From contig NZ_JAGQCH010000016.1 in the NCBI RefSeq assembly GCF_024346055.1, forward strand, positions 1 to 64,000: a stretch of DNA of 64,000 nucleotides, written 5' to 3'. The notes under the pieces are model-generated. The model had not been told where the DNA came from and searched no databases. It was given only the letters and a program-made list of their open reading frames with translations. Below, in pieces: positions 45,178 through 53,819 of the stretch. This stretch comes from Cyanobium sp. Cruz CV13-4-11 (lineage in GTDB: Bacteria > Cyanobacteriota > Cyanobacteriia > PCC-6307 > Cyanobiaceae). Each line of letters opens with the position of its first letter. Position 1 is the stretch's first letter. The translations under genes were made by a program, and so were the position numbers.

Positions 45178-46203
45178 ATGGAGATGCCACCTGCCGATTC
45201 CCGCAGCCGTGCCAAGGCCCTGCTGATGGGCCTGCAGGATTCGATCTGCGCCGGCCTGGCGAGCCTCGACGGCGAGGGTGGCTTCGAGGAACAGAGCTGG
45301 GAGCGGCCGGAGGGCGGCGGTGGCCGCTCCCGGGTGATGAAGGACGGCCGGGTGTTCGAGCAGGGCGGCGTCAACTTCTCCGAGGTGGAGGGCGAGCGCC
45401 TGCCCCCCTCGATCCTGTCCCAGCGCCCCGAGGCGGAGGGCCACCGCTGGTTCGCCACCGGCACCTCGATGGTGCTGCACCCCCGCAACCCCTACGTGCC
45501 CACGGTGCACCTCAACTACCGCTACTTCGAGGCCGGGCCGGTGTGGTGGTTCGGCGGCGGCGCCGACCTCACCCCCTACTACCCCTTTCTGGAGGATGCC
45601 CGCCACTTCCATCGCACCCTCAAGGGAGCCTGTGATGGGGTGGATCCCGCCTACTACAAGGTGTTCAAGCCCTGGTGCGATGAATACTTCTTCCTGAAGC
45701 ACCGCGGCGAGACCCGCGGCGTGGGCGGCATCTTCTACGACTACCAGGACCCCGCCGGAGTGCTCTACAAGGGGGGCGACCCCGAGGGGCCGGCGGCGGC
45801 GGCGAGCACCGCCGTCGGCCCCCTGCACCAGGACTGGGAGCAGTTGTTCGCCCTGGCCTCGGCCTGCGGCAACGCCTTCCTGCCGAGCTACGTGCCGATC
45901 GTGGAGCGCCGCCATGGGCTGCCCTGGGGCGAGGTGGAGCGTCAGTTCCAGCTCTACCGCCGCGGCCGCTACGTGGAGTTCAACCTGGTGTTCGACCGGG
46001 GCACGATCTTCGGCCTGCAGACCAACGGCCGCACCGAATCGATCCTGATGTCGCTGCCGCCCCTGGTGCGCTGGGAGTACGGCTACACGGCCGCTGAAGG
46101 CAGCCGGGAGGCCCTGCTGACCGACCTGTTCACTTGTCCCCAGAACTGGCTTGAAGACCCTTCCCTGGAGGAGCGCTGCCGACCCCACCAGGCTGTGGGG
46201 TGA
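45178..46203 (+). CDS. hemF: Oxygen-dependent coproporphyrinogen III oxidase
   Basis: A 341-residue enzyme of chlorophyll and haem synthesis that decarboxylates coproporphyrinogen III to protoporphyrinogen IX. Family motifs include [54 protein letters not shown] and [28 protein letters not shown]. The start ATG is at 45178. The 3' end overlaps the convergent exported gene by about 70 bases. Confidence 0.95.
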   Translation: MEMPPADSRSRAKALLMGLQDSICAGLASLDGEGGFEEQSWERPEGGGGRSRVMKDGRVFEQGGVNFSEVEGERLPPSILSQRPEAEGHRWFATGTSMVLHPRNPYVPTVHLNYRYFEAGPVWWFGGGADLTPYYPFLEDARHFHRTLKGACDGVDPAYYKVFKPWCDEYFFLKHRGETRGVGGIFYDYQDPAGVLYKGGDPEGPAAAASTAVGPLHQDWEQLFALASACGNAFLPSYVPIVERRHGLPWGEVERQFQLYRRGRYVEFNLVFDRGTIFGLQTNGRTESILMSLPPLVRWEYGYTAAEGSREALLTDLFTCPQNWLEDPSLEERCRPHQAVG

Positions 46204-47014
46204 GCGGCTGGGCGGTGGTGGTGGGGCTGCGGCCCAGGCCGACTTCGAGGGCTGTGACGATCCGGCTGGCGATGGCCATCACCGTGTCGGGGCGGGTGGC
46301 GGGGTTGCGCAGGGAGCGCTCCAGCCGGCCCTCCAGCTTGCCCACCTCAAGCAGGGCGATGCCACGCCTGGGTCCGCCCAGGCCGCCACGGAACGCCATC
46401 GGATAGCCACCGAAGGCCTCGGCCAGGCTTTCGTCGAGGCGGCCGAAGGGCCGGTGCAGCGGCGGGATCAACCCTGATCCGACACCGTCGGGTCCCCAGG
46501 CATCGAAGTGGATCTCCAGGGCGTAGCCGCCGCTGGCGGCGTGCTGCCGCCCGACGCTCCAGTTGGTGCTGGGGTGGTCGCCGTCACTGATCGTGCGGAA
46601 GGGGGGGCGGTAGGAGCTGATGCGCAGCCCCCGCTGCTGGCCCAGGGCCACCACCGCCTCGGCGATGACCATGTTCCAGTAGAGCTCGTCGCTGATGCCG
46701 GGATACATCGGTGGTGCCCCGGCGGCCACCGCCTCGCCGCTGGTGCCGGACCCCGCGATCCCCTGGGAATCGGCATGGCCGGCCAGTACCAGGATGGGGG
46801 TGTCCGATTCGACGGGGCGGAGGCCGATCCAGTCGCGGGGCAGCCGGCTGCGGGGGCCGGTCATCGGATCGCTGCCGGTCAGTGCCGGGGCTGATGTCCC
46901 GAGCTGGCCGCCCAACGCCGTGGCCTCGGAGCCACGGGCGGGTGTCGCCAGGGGGGCAAGGCCGAGGACCAGAAGGGCTGGACCCACCAACCAGGCGAGA
47001 GAACGGGAACCCAT
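46130..47014 (-). CDS. Exported amidase-like protein
   Basis: A 294-residue protein with a signal peptide ([19 protein letters not shown], cleavage near GSEATA). The mature part has [15 protein letters not shown], an [21 protein letters not shown] helix and [15 protein letters not shown]. The H-E-H spacing looks like that of amidase_3/N-acetylmuramoyl-L-alanine amidases, giving a possible zinc site, but the family call is uncertain. If right, it cuts peptidoglycan stem peptides in the periplasm. It is convergent with hemF. Confidence 0.55.
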   Translation of the reverse strand: MGSRSLAWLVGPALLVLGLAPLATPARGSEATALGGQLGTSAPALTGSDPMTGPRSRLPRDWIGLRPVESDTPILVLAGHADSQGIAGSGTSGEAVAAGAPPMYPGISDELYWNMVIAEAVVALGQQRGLRISSYRPPFRTISDGDHPSTNWSVGRQHAASGGYALEIHFDAWGPDGVGSGLIPPLHRPFGRLDESLAEAFGGYPMAFRGGLGGPRRGIALLEVGKLEGRLERSLRNPATRPDTVMAIASRIVTALEVGLGRSPTTTAQPLTPQPGGVGSAPPGKGLQASSGDK

Positions 47015-47018
47015 CGGC

Positions 47019-47570
47019 TCAGATCGGGGAGGAGAGCAGGGAGCCGTCGCTGGCCAGCTGGAGGGCGGCCCCCAGCTCCCGCTCGATGGCGATCAGTTCG
47101 TCACGGTGGGCGCGCAGGCGCAGGCTGCTGCCGCCGCTGCTGTCCCCGTCCATCAGGCGCAGCTCCAGGCTCTCGGGCCGGGCCGCCCTCCGGCTGTAGA
47201 CGACACCCGCCATCGGACCGGCAAGGGCCAGCAGCAGGGGCCACCAGCCGAGGGCGGGGAGCACCTGGCGCAGCACCAGGCCCAGGCAGGCGGCCCCCAC
47301 GCTGCCCAGCAGCGAGAGCAGCAGGGCGAGGGGCAGGCTGGAGCGGACCTGGCCGCGGAAGCGCAGCAGCTGGCGCTCGGGGTCGCCGGTTTCGGTCTGC
47401 CAGCCCCTGGCGGTGAGCCAGTTGGAGAGGCCCTCGAGCACCTGCACCGGCGGCTGGGGGGAGTGGACGTCCACCACCGTGGTGCGGTCCTTGCTGGCGG
47501 CCCTCAGGAAGAAGACCAGGCCGACGGCCATCAGCAGGGTGAGCAGGAGGGTGGAACCCAGGGTGGGCAT
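47019..47570 (-). CDS. DUF2930/CCB-type cofactor assembly of complex C subunit B protein
   Basis: A 183-residue protein with a membrane segment near the N-terminus (STLLLTLLMAVGLVFFLRA) followed by SKDRTTVVDVHS. Two more membrane segments come mid-protein (LPLALLLSLLGSVGAACLGLVL and WWPLLLALAGPMAGVVYS). It then has a soluble tail with strands (RPESLELRLMDG). This pattern matches the CCB2/CCB4-type factors that attach the c-type haem of cytochrome b6. Start taken at MPTLGST; upstream residues look random. It ends five bases upstream of the amidase-like gene and is divergent from rnd. Confidence 0.65.
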   Translation of the reverse strand: MPTLGSTLLLTLLMAVGLVFFLRAASKDRTTVVDVHSPQPPVQVLEGLSNWLTARGWQTETGDPERQLLRFRGQVRSSLPLALLLSLLGSVGAACLGLVLRQVLPALGWWPLLLALAGPMAGVVYSRRAARPESLELRLMDGDSSGGSSLRLRAHRDELIAIERELGAALQLASDGSLLSSPI

Positions 47571-47661
47571 GGGGGCGGAGCCTTGGCGGCGTCCATTCTG
47601 GCCCGACTGGCTGGCCGGCGTCCGTGCTGGGCCACGATGGCGCCAAAGTCCATGCCCGACA

Positions 47662-48327
47662 ATGGCCCAGACCCCTTCCAGCGTCAGCGCCAGCCCCGGA
47701 CCGGCGGCCCGTTTCGCCGTCTTCGACCATGACCTCGACGCCACCTGGCAGGAGCTCTACGGATCGGCCCGGGCCCTGGCCATCGACACCGAGGCCATGG
47801 GTCTGATCCATGGGCGCGACCGCCTCTGCCTGGTGCAGATCTGCGATGACCACGACAACGTCTGCTGCATCCGCCTGGCACGGGGGCAGACGGAGGCACC
47901 GCGGCTGAAGGCCCTCTGCGAGAACCCGGCGATCGAGAAGGTGTTCCACTTCGCCCGCTTCGATGTGGCGGCGTTGGCGGAGAACCTCGGCATTGCCGTG
48001 GACCCCATCTTCTGCACCAAGGTCGGCAGCCGCCTGGCCCGCACCTACGCCCCGCGCCACGGCCTCAAGGATGTGGTCAACGAACTGGTGGGGGTGGAGC
48101 TCGACAAGCAGGCCCAGAGTTCCGACTGGGGCCGGGTGGAGGAGCTCAGCGACACCCAGCTGGCCTACGCCGCCGGCGACGTGCGCTGGCTGCTGGCCGC
48201 CCGCGACCGGCTGGAGGTGATGCTGCGCCGGGAGGAGCGCTGGGAGCTGGCCCGCCGCTGTTTCGCCTGCGTGCCGGTGTTCGCCGCCCTCGACCGGCAG
48301 CGGTTCAACCAGGTCTTCGAGCACTGA
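47662..48327 (+). CDS. rnd: RNase D family 3'-5' exonuclease
   Basis: A 221-residue DEDDy exonuclease: ALAIDTEAMGLIHGRDRLCLVQI has the first two acidic residues, KVFHFARFDVAALAENLG the second, and QLAYAAGDVRWLLAARDRL the final Tyr and Asp. There is no HRDC domain, so it is the short RNase D type. It acts in 3' trimming of tRNA or other RNA. The ATG at 47662 is used. Confidence 0.9.
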   Translation: MAQTPSSVSASPGPAARFAVFDHDLDATWQELYGSARALAIDTEAMGLIHGRDRLCLVQICDDHDNVCCIRLARGQTEAPRLKALCENPAIEKVFHFARFDVAALAENLGIAVDPIFCTKVGSRLARTYAPRHGLKDVVNELVGVELDKQAQSSDWGRVEELSDTQLAYAAGDVRWLLAARDRLEVMLRREERWELARRCFACVPVFAALDRQRFNQVFEH

Positions 48328-48360
48328 GTCCGGCAGCGCTGGTGCGGCAAGCCGGGCCGC

Positions 48361-48654
48361 TCAGTCCTCGATCATGAACAGGTCGTCCTCGCCCACCGAG
48401 CGCAGCTGGCCGTCGAACAGCTGGCCCCGGTCGAGGCTGCTGGCCCTGGTTTCCTCCAGCAGGCGTTCCGCTAGGGCCAGCTTGGCGGCCGTGTCCCGCA
48501 GGCCCTCTTTGGCCGCCAGGATCTCCACCCGCCGGCGGGCCGCCGCCAGGCTGATGCCCAGCTGGGTGGCCAGATGACCGCAGGCGGCGTTGAAGCTGCG
48601 GTCGGGGATGCCGGGCATCGGTGCGGGGGACGAGGGGTCGGTCGAGCCCATCAT
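48361..48654 (-). CDS. Small hypothetical protein downstream of the LpxB-like gene
   Basis: A 97-residue helical protein: SFNAACGHLATQLGISLAAARRRVEIL looks like a helix-turn-helix-like segment and is followed by DTAAKLALAERLLEETRAS. It ends in acidic GEDDLFMIED. It lies five bases after the LpxB-like stop on the same strand, so it is probably co-transcribed. No family assigned. Confidence 0.5.
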   Translation of the reverse strand: MMGSTDPSSPAPMPGIPDRSFNAACGHLATQLGISLAAARRRVEILAAKEGLRDTAAKLALAERLLEETRASSLDRGQLFDGQLRSVGEDDLFMIED

Positions 48655-48658
48655 CCCC

Positions 48659-49915
48659 CTACCCCGGCAGCAGCCGCTCAAGGATCAGGGTCGCTAGCCG
48701 CGCGCTGCCACCGGCTGGTCCCATGCGCCGCCGACCGATCTGGCCCAGTCGGGCCCGCTCGCCGTCGTCGTTCAGCAAGGCGATCAGCCGCCGCCGCAGC
48801 TCCCCGCTGTCCTGGCACGGCTGCACGGCTCCCCCCAGCAGCCGGCTCTGGCGGCGAGCGAAGCCGGCCTTGAACTGGGGGCCGGGTCCCGGCAGCGACA
48901 GGGCCGGCACCCCCAGACCGACCAGCTGCTCGGTGGCGGTGCCGGCGGTGGCCAGCCCCAGCTCCGCCAGCGGCGCCCAGGCCGCGAACCGGCCCGGACC
49001 CACCAGCAGCTCCAGCCCGCCTCGCCGCCAGAGGGTCGAGGCACCGGACCCCGGCGGCGCCGCCGCCGGGGTGAATCCAGCCGCAGCCAGGGGGGCGGCC
49101 AGCTCGGCATCGCTGGGGCGGGAGCCGGTGGCCAGCAGCACGCTGATCGGCCCGGTCCCGGTCCCGGACGCGGGCGGCAGGGCGGCGAGCAGGCCGCGCA
49201 GGTTGCCCAGGGCCTCGGGCAGGCGGCTGCCCGGCAGCAGCAGCAGACGGCGCCGCCCCTGCAGCCAGGCCGGCAAGGGCCCAGGGGCGGCGAAGCCATC
49301 CATCATCGGGTTGCCCGGGGCGACGGCCTTCACCCCATGGCGCCGCAGTCCCCGGGCGGTGAGGCGATCGCGCACCGCCACCAGCCGGCAGCGGCGGTGG
49401 CCCATCAGGGCCCACTCCCAGGGATCCCATTCGCTGCCCTTGGCCCGGTGGTAACCATCGGCCAGGGGGGAGTGGCCCCACCCGGCCGGGGCGGGCGAGG
49501 CCCAGGTGTGGTCGCTCTTCGGGGTGCCCAGGAAGCCGTACGGACCACCGCCCGCCCAGGCCAGCAGCAGGGGCAGCAGGTCGCCCACCGCCAGGATCGG
49601 CAGACCCTGCCTTCCCCAGCGCCGCACGATCCGCCACTGACGCCAGCTCAGCAGCGGCAGCCCTGCGGCCAGATCATTCAGCAGTCCCCGCAGGCTCTGG
49701 TTGCTGAAGCCGCCGCTGGGCAGCGGCTGCCGCGGACCGACCCGCTGCAGCTCACCGGCCGCTTCGGCACCGGCATAGGCCTGGCCCATCCCCACCAGGG
49801 GCAACACCTGCACCTCCAGGTCGGGGGCCTGGTGCCGCAGGGCCTCGATCAGCCGCAGGGCGATCAGATCCTCCCCGTGGCCGTTGCTCAGAACCAGCAG
49901 ACGGGGGGTGGACAT
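48659..49915 (-). CDS. LpxB-like lipid-A-disaccharide synthase-related protein
   Basis: A 418-residue glycosyltransferase-like protein of the group related to, but distinct from, LpxB. It starts STPRLLVLSNGHGEDLIALR, with GHGED typical of this family, and includes GVKAVAPGNPMMDGFAAPG, LLLLPGSRLPEALGNLRGLLAALP and ELGLATAGTATEQLVGLGVPALSL. Its substrate is unknown; members are widespread in cyanobacteria. Start is the ATG at 49915. It is divergent from tRNA-Cys and the small gene after it. Confidence 0.8.
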   Translation of the reverse strand: MSTPRLLVLSNGHGEDLIALRLIEALRHQAPDLEVQVLPLVGMGQAYAGAEAAGELQRVGPRQPLPSGGFSNQSLRGLLNDLAAGLPLLSWRQWRIVRRWGRQGLPILAVGDLLPLLLAWAGGGPYGFLGTPKSDHTWASPAPAGWGHSPLADGYHRAKGSEWDPWEWALMGHRRCRLVAVRDRLTARGLRRHGVKAVAPGNPMMDGFAAPGPLPAWLQGRRRLLLLPGSRLPEALGNLRGLLAALPPASGTGTGPISVLLATGSRPSDAELAAPLAAAGFTPAAAPPGSGASTLWRRGGLELLVGPGRFAAWAPLAELGLATAGTATEQLVGLGVPALSLPGPGPQFKAGFARRQSRLLGGAVQPCQDSGELRRRLIALLNDDGERARLGQIGRRRMGPAGGSARLATLILERLLPG

Positions 49916-49959
49916 GCCATGGCTGATACGATCCGCTGCGGGGAGTTTGCTCCCCGGCA

Positions 49960-50030
49960 GGCGGCATGGCCAAGTGGTAAGGCAGAGGATTGCAAATCCT
50001 TTATCCCCAGTTCGAATCTGGGTGCCGCCT
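49960..50030 (+). tRNA. tRNA-Cys (anticodon GCA)
   Basis: 71 bases fold as a cloverleaf. The acceptor stem GGCGGCA pairs with TGCCGCC. The anticodon arm is AGGAT-TGCAAAT-CCT-like with loop anticodon GCA, and the T arm is CCCAG-TTCGAAT-CTGGG. The discriminator is T and no CCA is encoded. It lies 44 bases from the divergent LpxB-like start. Confidence 0.93.
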
Positions 50031-50134
50031 CTGCAACAACCGACGTTCTCCTGCTCGCCCCCCTGCGCAGGAGTCACGGCCCAACGGCAGGCCAACGGTG
50101 GCAGACTGCGACGGACTTGCCAAGGAGGACTGAG

Positions 50135-50320
50135 GTGGGAGCCAATTCCACGGAAGAGCCGGATCCGTTCGTGGCGCTGCTCAGCAAAGATTGCCTGGCG
50201 ATGATTGAAAAGATCCAGGCCTATCGCGAAAGAATCCAACTTCCTTCCACGCCCACGGCGATTCTCGAAGATGCCATCATCGAGTACTACACCGCCCTTA
50301 AAAGGGTCGGCAACTGGTGA
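50135..50320 (+). CDS. Small 61-residue hypothetical protein
   Basis: A short gene with a strong ribosome site (AAGGAGG at 50122-50128) before a GTG at 50135. The product is helical: DPFVALLSKDCLAMIEKIQAYRERI, then TPTAILEDAIIEYYTALKRVGNW. It has no signal or membrane segment and a single Cys. The ideal ribosome site and clean composition support it being real. It follows tRNA-Cys and could share its transcript. Confidence 0.55.
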   Translation: MGANSTEEPDPFVALLSKDCLAMIEKIQAYRERIQLPSTPTAILEDAIIEYYTALKRVGNW

Positions 50321-50378
50321 CAAGATCCCAGCAGACTTCTCGGCAGATCTCTCGGCAGGATGACAGCTTGGTCAGGAT

Positions 50379-51017
50379 TCATTCCTGCTGAGTTCCAGGC
50401 CTTCGCTGCGGCTGGCGTGCTCCTGCTCCCAGGATCAATTCCGCCCGTTTCCTGTGCAGGTTCATCGATGCTTCGGTGAGCACCACCCATTGCGCCAGGG
50501 TGGAGCAATGCTCCTCAAAGGGAGGCAGGTCCAGCCGCAGCGGCCGCCAAGCTCCTGCGTCGATATCCCGGTTGAGCTCCGAGTGGGGCAAATCGTCGTT
50601 GGTGATGATCAGCCAGCGGTAGTGGGCCTTGAAATGGTCGAGGTACTCCCGCACCAAGTGGTTGGGAAGGTGTTGCAGCACATCCTTCACCAGAATCAGA
50701 TCGGCGGGCGGCAGGCTGGCCAGATCCTCGAAGAGCTGGAAGTGAATCGAGTCGCTGGCGTGGAGGTCACTGTTGGCTGCCACCACGGAGTCGACGATGT
50801 CAATCCCGGTGTAGGTGATGTCGCCCCAATGGATCAGCCGGGAGAACTGCCAGTCGCCACAGCCGAAATCGACGACGCTGTGGATGTCATTGAGCCGCAT
50901 AAAGCGCTGCAGGGTGGCGATGTACTCGCCGTTGAACTCAGGTCTGGACCCCTGACCTGAGCCTCCCCCCCATGTGTCGCGCTGATAGATCCGTGTGAAG
51001 GCGTCCTTGGTCGACAT
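50379..51017 (-). CDS. Class I SAM-dependent methyltransferase
   Basis: A 212-residue methyltransferase. Motif I VVDFGCGDWQFSRLIHWGD and the acidic TGIDIVDSVVAAN bind SAM, and DLILVKDVLQHLPNHLVREYL and WLIITNDDLPHSE form later strands. Substrate is not apparent. Start at MSTKDAFTRIYQRDTWGGGSG; upstream residues look unreal. The 3' part ends in GARQPQRRPGTQ. Confidence 0.75.
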   Translation of the reverse strand: MSTKDAFTRIYQRDTWGGGSGQGSRPEFNGEYIATLQRFMRLNDIHSVVDFGCGDWQFSRLIHWGDITYTGIDIVDSVVAANSDLHASDSIHFQLFEDLASLPPADLILVKDVLQHLPNHLVREYLDHFKAHYRWLIITNDDLPHSELNRDIDAGAWRPLRLDLPPFEEHCSTLAQWVVLTEASMNLHRKRAELILGAGARQPQRRPGTQQE

Positions 51018-51075
51018 GCAGGATGGTGGGTGGCGGCACCCTAGCGGCGCCGTCCCTTCGGCCACTCGCGACGGC

Positions 51076-51159
51076 TCAGGGAAGGACGCCCAGGAGCAAG
51101 GAGATCAGGGCGAACCCGACGACGCCCACCAGGGCCAGCAGCGATGTGGACTGGGGCAT
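51076..51159 (-). CDS. 27-residue membrane miniprotein (unidentified)
   Basis: A frame of 27 residues: MPQSTS, a hydrophobic helix LLALVGVVGFALISLLLGVLP, then stop. Such short single-helix proteins are common in cyanobacterial photosynthetic complexes (Psb, Pet and Psa small subunits), but this sequence does not match any I know. No clear ribosome site precedes the ATG. It sits between the methyltransferase start and the secreted protein gene on the same strand. Confidence 0.35.
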   Translation of the reverse strand: MPQSTSLLALVGVVGFALISLLLGVLP

Positions 51160-51267
51160 GACCGTCACCCGAACGAACGAATAATAAAGAGAACCTGAAG
51201 AAGGTCAGGGTTGTCTGTGGCGTTCGTTGCCGATCGTCATTTCTCCCCCGCCAGCCGGCAGGTCCTT

Positions 51268-51795
51268 TTAGAGAGCGGCTTCTGCGTGCCACTGCTCCCC
51301 TTGCGAGCCGACGGCCGCGCAGCGGAAGGCACGGCCGTCCAACTGGCAGTGGCCGCTGGCGAGCTGGGCCCTGGTCAGCCCCAGGGCTGCCGTTGCCTCG
51401 CCGAAACCCGCCTGGCCCACGGCACTCACCCGCAGCCGCAGGGGCCAGCGCGGCTCGCAGCGGCTGGCCTGGCATGGCATGCCCCTGGTGCCTTCCTCCA
51501 GCACCCCGGCAAAGACCAGCTGCCGATCAAGGAAGGTGCCGCTGCCGGCTGGTTGCAGAAACCGGACCGTGAGCAGTCCCTCCATCTGCTGATCCAGGCG
51601 CAGCACCCTGCAGCTGCTCGTCTGCTGCTGCGAGGCCTGGCGGGACGTGCTGGCGATGCGGCAGCGCCGCAGGTCCCCTTCCCAGCGGCCGAAATCCTCA
51701 CCCCGCAGCTCCTGGCCCACCAGGGGCGCCCACGGACCAGTGAGGGCCAGCAGCAGCAGGCCCGAGGGCCATCTCCGGTCAAGCCACCGCTTCAA
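51268..51795 (-). CDS. Exported hypothetical protein coupled to a small Cys-rich gene
   Basis: A 175-residue protein with a signal peptide (KRWLDRRWPSGLLLLALTGPW, cleavage near GQELRG). The mature part is strand-rich with four or five cysteines (RRCRIAST, SSCRVLRL, MPCQASRCE, GHCQLDGRAFRC). It starts with TTG at 51795, overlapping the stop of the small gene upstream (TTGA), so the two are translationally linked. Function unknown; a disulfide-containing periplasmic protein is likely. Confidence 0.5.
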   Translation of the reverse strand: MKRWLDRRWPSGLLLLALTGPWAPLVGQELRGEDFGRWEGDLRRCRIASTSRQASQQQTSSCRVLRLDQQMEGLLTVRFLQPAGSGTFLDRQLVFAGVLEEGTRGMPCQASRCEPRWPLRLRVSAVGQAGFGEATAALGLTRAQLASGHCQLDGRAFRCAAVGSQGEQWHAEAAL

Positions 51796-51980
51796 TAGCC
51801 CGAGTCGGCAACGCAGATCCCCTGGCAGCTGATGCCGTTGCTGGCTGTGCGGCCGCAATGGCCGCACAGCACTGGCTCGGGGGCGGGCGCGGTTGGCGCG
51901 CTGCCGGCGGCTAACGGGATGGGGGCGTTGGCTGCGGCGGTGGGCAGGGGCGGCCGGCTGCCGGGATGGGTGGTCATCAC
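51792..51980 (-). CDS. Small Cys-rich zinc-ribbon-like protein
   Basis: A 62-residue protein with a Pro/Ala-rich first half and a C-terminal CGHCGRTASNGISCQGICV: four cysteines spaced CxxC-x9-C-x3-C suggest a small zinc or metal-binding knuckle, and the protein ends VADSGY. It is immediately followed and overlapped by the exported-protein gene. Similar small proteins occur in picocyanobacteria as hypotheticals; I recall the pattern but no function. Confidence 0.5.
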   Translation of the reverse strand: MMTTHPGSRPPLPTAAANAPIPLAAGSAPTAPAPEPVLCGHCGRTASNGISCQGICVADSGY

Positions 51981-52040
51981 AGGCCCCCTGGGGACGGTTT
52001 GATTCGATCATGGCAACAGCGTGAGAGTGTCGCGATCGCC

Positions 52041-53042
52041 TTGGCCGACCCTGCCACCCCCCTGTTCTCGCCCGGGCCGTCAGGTGCCCCCGGGATCGGG
52101 GTGGGCACCTGGGCCTGGGGCAACCAGTTCCTCTGGGGCTACGACCCGGCCCAGGACGAGGAGCTGGCCGCCTGTTTCCGCCGGGCGGTGGACCTGGGGC
52201 TGAGCCTGTTCGACACGGCGGATTCCTACGGCACCGGTCGCTTCGGCGGCCGCAGCGAGTCGCTCCTGGGCGGCTTCGTTGCCGACCTGCCGCCGGCCCG
52301 GCGCCAGGGACTCACCGTGGCCACCAAACTGGCGCCCTTCCCCTGGCGCCTGGGCCGCCGTGGATTCGCGGGGGCCTTCGAAGCCTCCCGGCGCCGGTTG
52401 GGGGGCCATCTCGACCGGGTTCAGCTGCACTGGAGCACGGCCCGCTACGCCCCCTGGCAAGAGGGGGCCCTGCTGGAGGGCCTGGCGGATCTGCTCGAAC
52501 AGGGCCGGGTGGGCAGCCTGGGGGTGTCCAACCTGGGCCCACGCCGGTTGCGTCAGGTGCATGGGCGGCTGGCCCGGCGGGGGTTGCGGTTGGCCAGCCT
52601 GCAGGTGCAGCTCTCCCTGCTGGCGCCGGAGGCCCTTGCGGCTGATGGCGTGGCGTCGGTCTGCCGGGAGCTGGGTATCGAGTTACTGGCCTACAGCCCC
52701 CTGGCCCTCGGTCTCCTGGGCCGGCCCCCGGGGGAGGACCAGGCCCAGCCCGCGGGACCCCGGGGCCTGTTGTTCCGCCGGCTGCAGCCCCGCATCCAGC
52801 CCCTGCTGCAGACCATGGAGCGGATCGCCCGTGCCCACGACGCCCCCATGGCGGCGGTGGCGATCAACTGGTGCCGGGCCCATGGCGCCATTCCCCTGGT
52901 GGGGTTGCGCCGCGTTGACCAGGCCGAAGCGGCGGCCGCGGCCGCCAGCTGGTGCCTGGACGATGGGGAACGACGGGATCTGGACCGGGTGGCGCAGCGG
53001 TGCGAGGGGCGCATGCCCGCCAATCCGTTTCAGAGCGCCTGA
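52041..53042 (+). CDS. Aldo/keto reductase
   Basis: A 333-residue NADPH-dependent reductase of the AKR fold. It has GIGVGTWAWGNQFLWG, a catalytic Asp/Tyr region LFDTADSYGTGRFGGRSE, the Lys in VATKLAPFPWRLG, RVQLHWSTARYAP with the active-site His, and VGSLGVSNLGPRRL. Substrate unknown. I use the TTG at 52041; upstream residues (from 51966) look unconserved and overlap the divergent small gene. Confidence 0.8.
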   Translation: MADPATPLFSPGPSGAPGIGVGTWAWGNQFLWGYDPAQDEELAACFRRAVDLGLSLFDTADSYGTGRFGGRSESLLGGFVADLPPARRQGLTVATKLAPFPWRLGRRGFAGAFEASRRRLGGHLDRVQLHWSTARYAPWQEGALLEGLADLLEQGRVGSLGVSNLGPRRLRQVHGRLARRGLRLASLQVQLSLLAPEALAADGVASVCRELGIELLAYSPLALGLLGRPPGEDQAQPAGPRGLLFRRLQPRIQPLLQTMERIARAHDAPMAAVAINWCRAHGAIPLVGLRRVDQAEAAAAAASWCLDDGERRDLDRVAQRCEGRMPANPFQSA

Positions 53043-53047
53043 GGGCC

Positions 53048-53713
53048 TCAGGCGCTGAGGGCGTCGCTTGGATCCGGGCTCAGCACCACCGGCAGGGCGG
53101 CCGGCCGAGGCTGGGGGGCCTCGGCCCGCTGCAGCAGCTTCACCACCTGGGGGTCGGCCGTTTCGCCGGTGAGGGTGCCGTCTTCGCCGGGGCCGCAGGC
53201 GCTGAGGGCCTCCTGCAGCAGGGAATCGAAGGTGGAGCCGGGCAGCCGGTGGCGGGCCAGTTCCAGGAAGGCGCGGGAAAGGGATTCGCCTGCGGCCGCC
53301 CGCAGGGCAGGGTTGGAGCGCCGCAATTCCTGCTCCTGGGCGATCGAGTTGAGGAACCGCTGGGTGATGTCCCGTTTGGTGGTGGCCCGGATACGGGTGT
53401 CCTGGTCGGCCTCGCTGAGGAAGGTCTGGGCCTCCACTTCCTGCAGGCGGCGGTTGAGGCTGTCGAGGACGTCCTGGGCTTCCCTATTGATATGGGTGAG
53501 CTGGCCGTCGGACAGGCGCGGCAGGTCGGCCACATAGACCTTGCCGTGGTCCCGCAGGGTCAGGAAGGTCGGCCGCTGGCCACCGGTGCCCTCGCGCTGC
53601 TGGACCATGGGGGCGCCGTCGCGCAGGCGGGGGCGCGGCTGCTGGGGGCGCTGGGGCGGCATCGGGCCTGCGGAACTGCGGCGGCGGGTGATGCGTCTGG
53701 ACGTATCGAACAT
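53048..53713 (-). CDS. Hypothetical protein
   Basis: A 221-residue protein with a basic, Pro-rich N-terminus to about residue 45, then FLTLRDHGKVYVADLPRLSDG. Helices follow (QEVEAQTFLSEADQDTRIRATTKRD and RFLNSIAQEQELRRSN), and the C-terminal part is low complexity with Pro. I recognise no family. Positive charge at the N-terminus could bind RNA or membranes. It is convergent with the aldo/keto reductase. Confidence 0.5.
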   Translation of the reverse strand: MFDTSRRITRRRSSAGPMPPQRPQQPRPRLRDGAPMVQQREGTGGQRPTFLTLRDHGKVYVADLPRLSDGQLTHINREAQDVLDSLNRRLQEVEAQTFLSEADQDTRIRATTKRDITQRFLNSIAQEQELRRSNPALRAAAGESLSRAFLELARHRLPGSTFDSLLQEALSACGPGEDGTLTGETADPQVVKLLQRAEAPQPRPAALPVVLSPDPSDALSA

Positions 53714-53819
53714 TGGGCAGCGAAATCTATTGAACGTCTTGGGAGCGTGAGGGGCCTGGTCAAGGCGGGAATGACGCCAACGACCTTAGGTATAGGGGTG
53801 GATCAGGGCCGCCGTCGTC

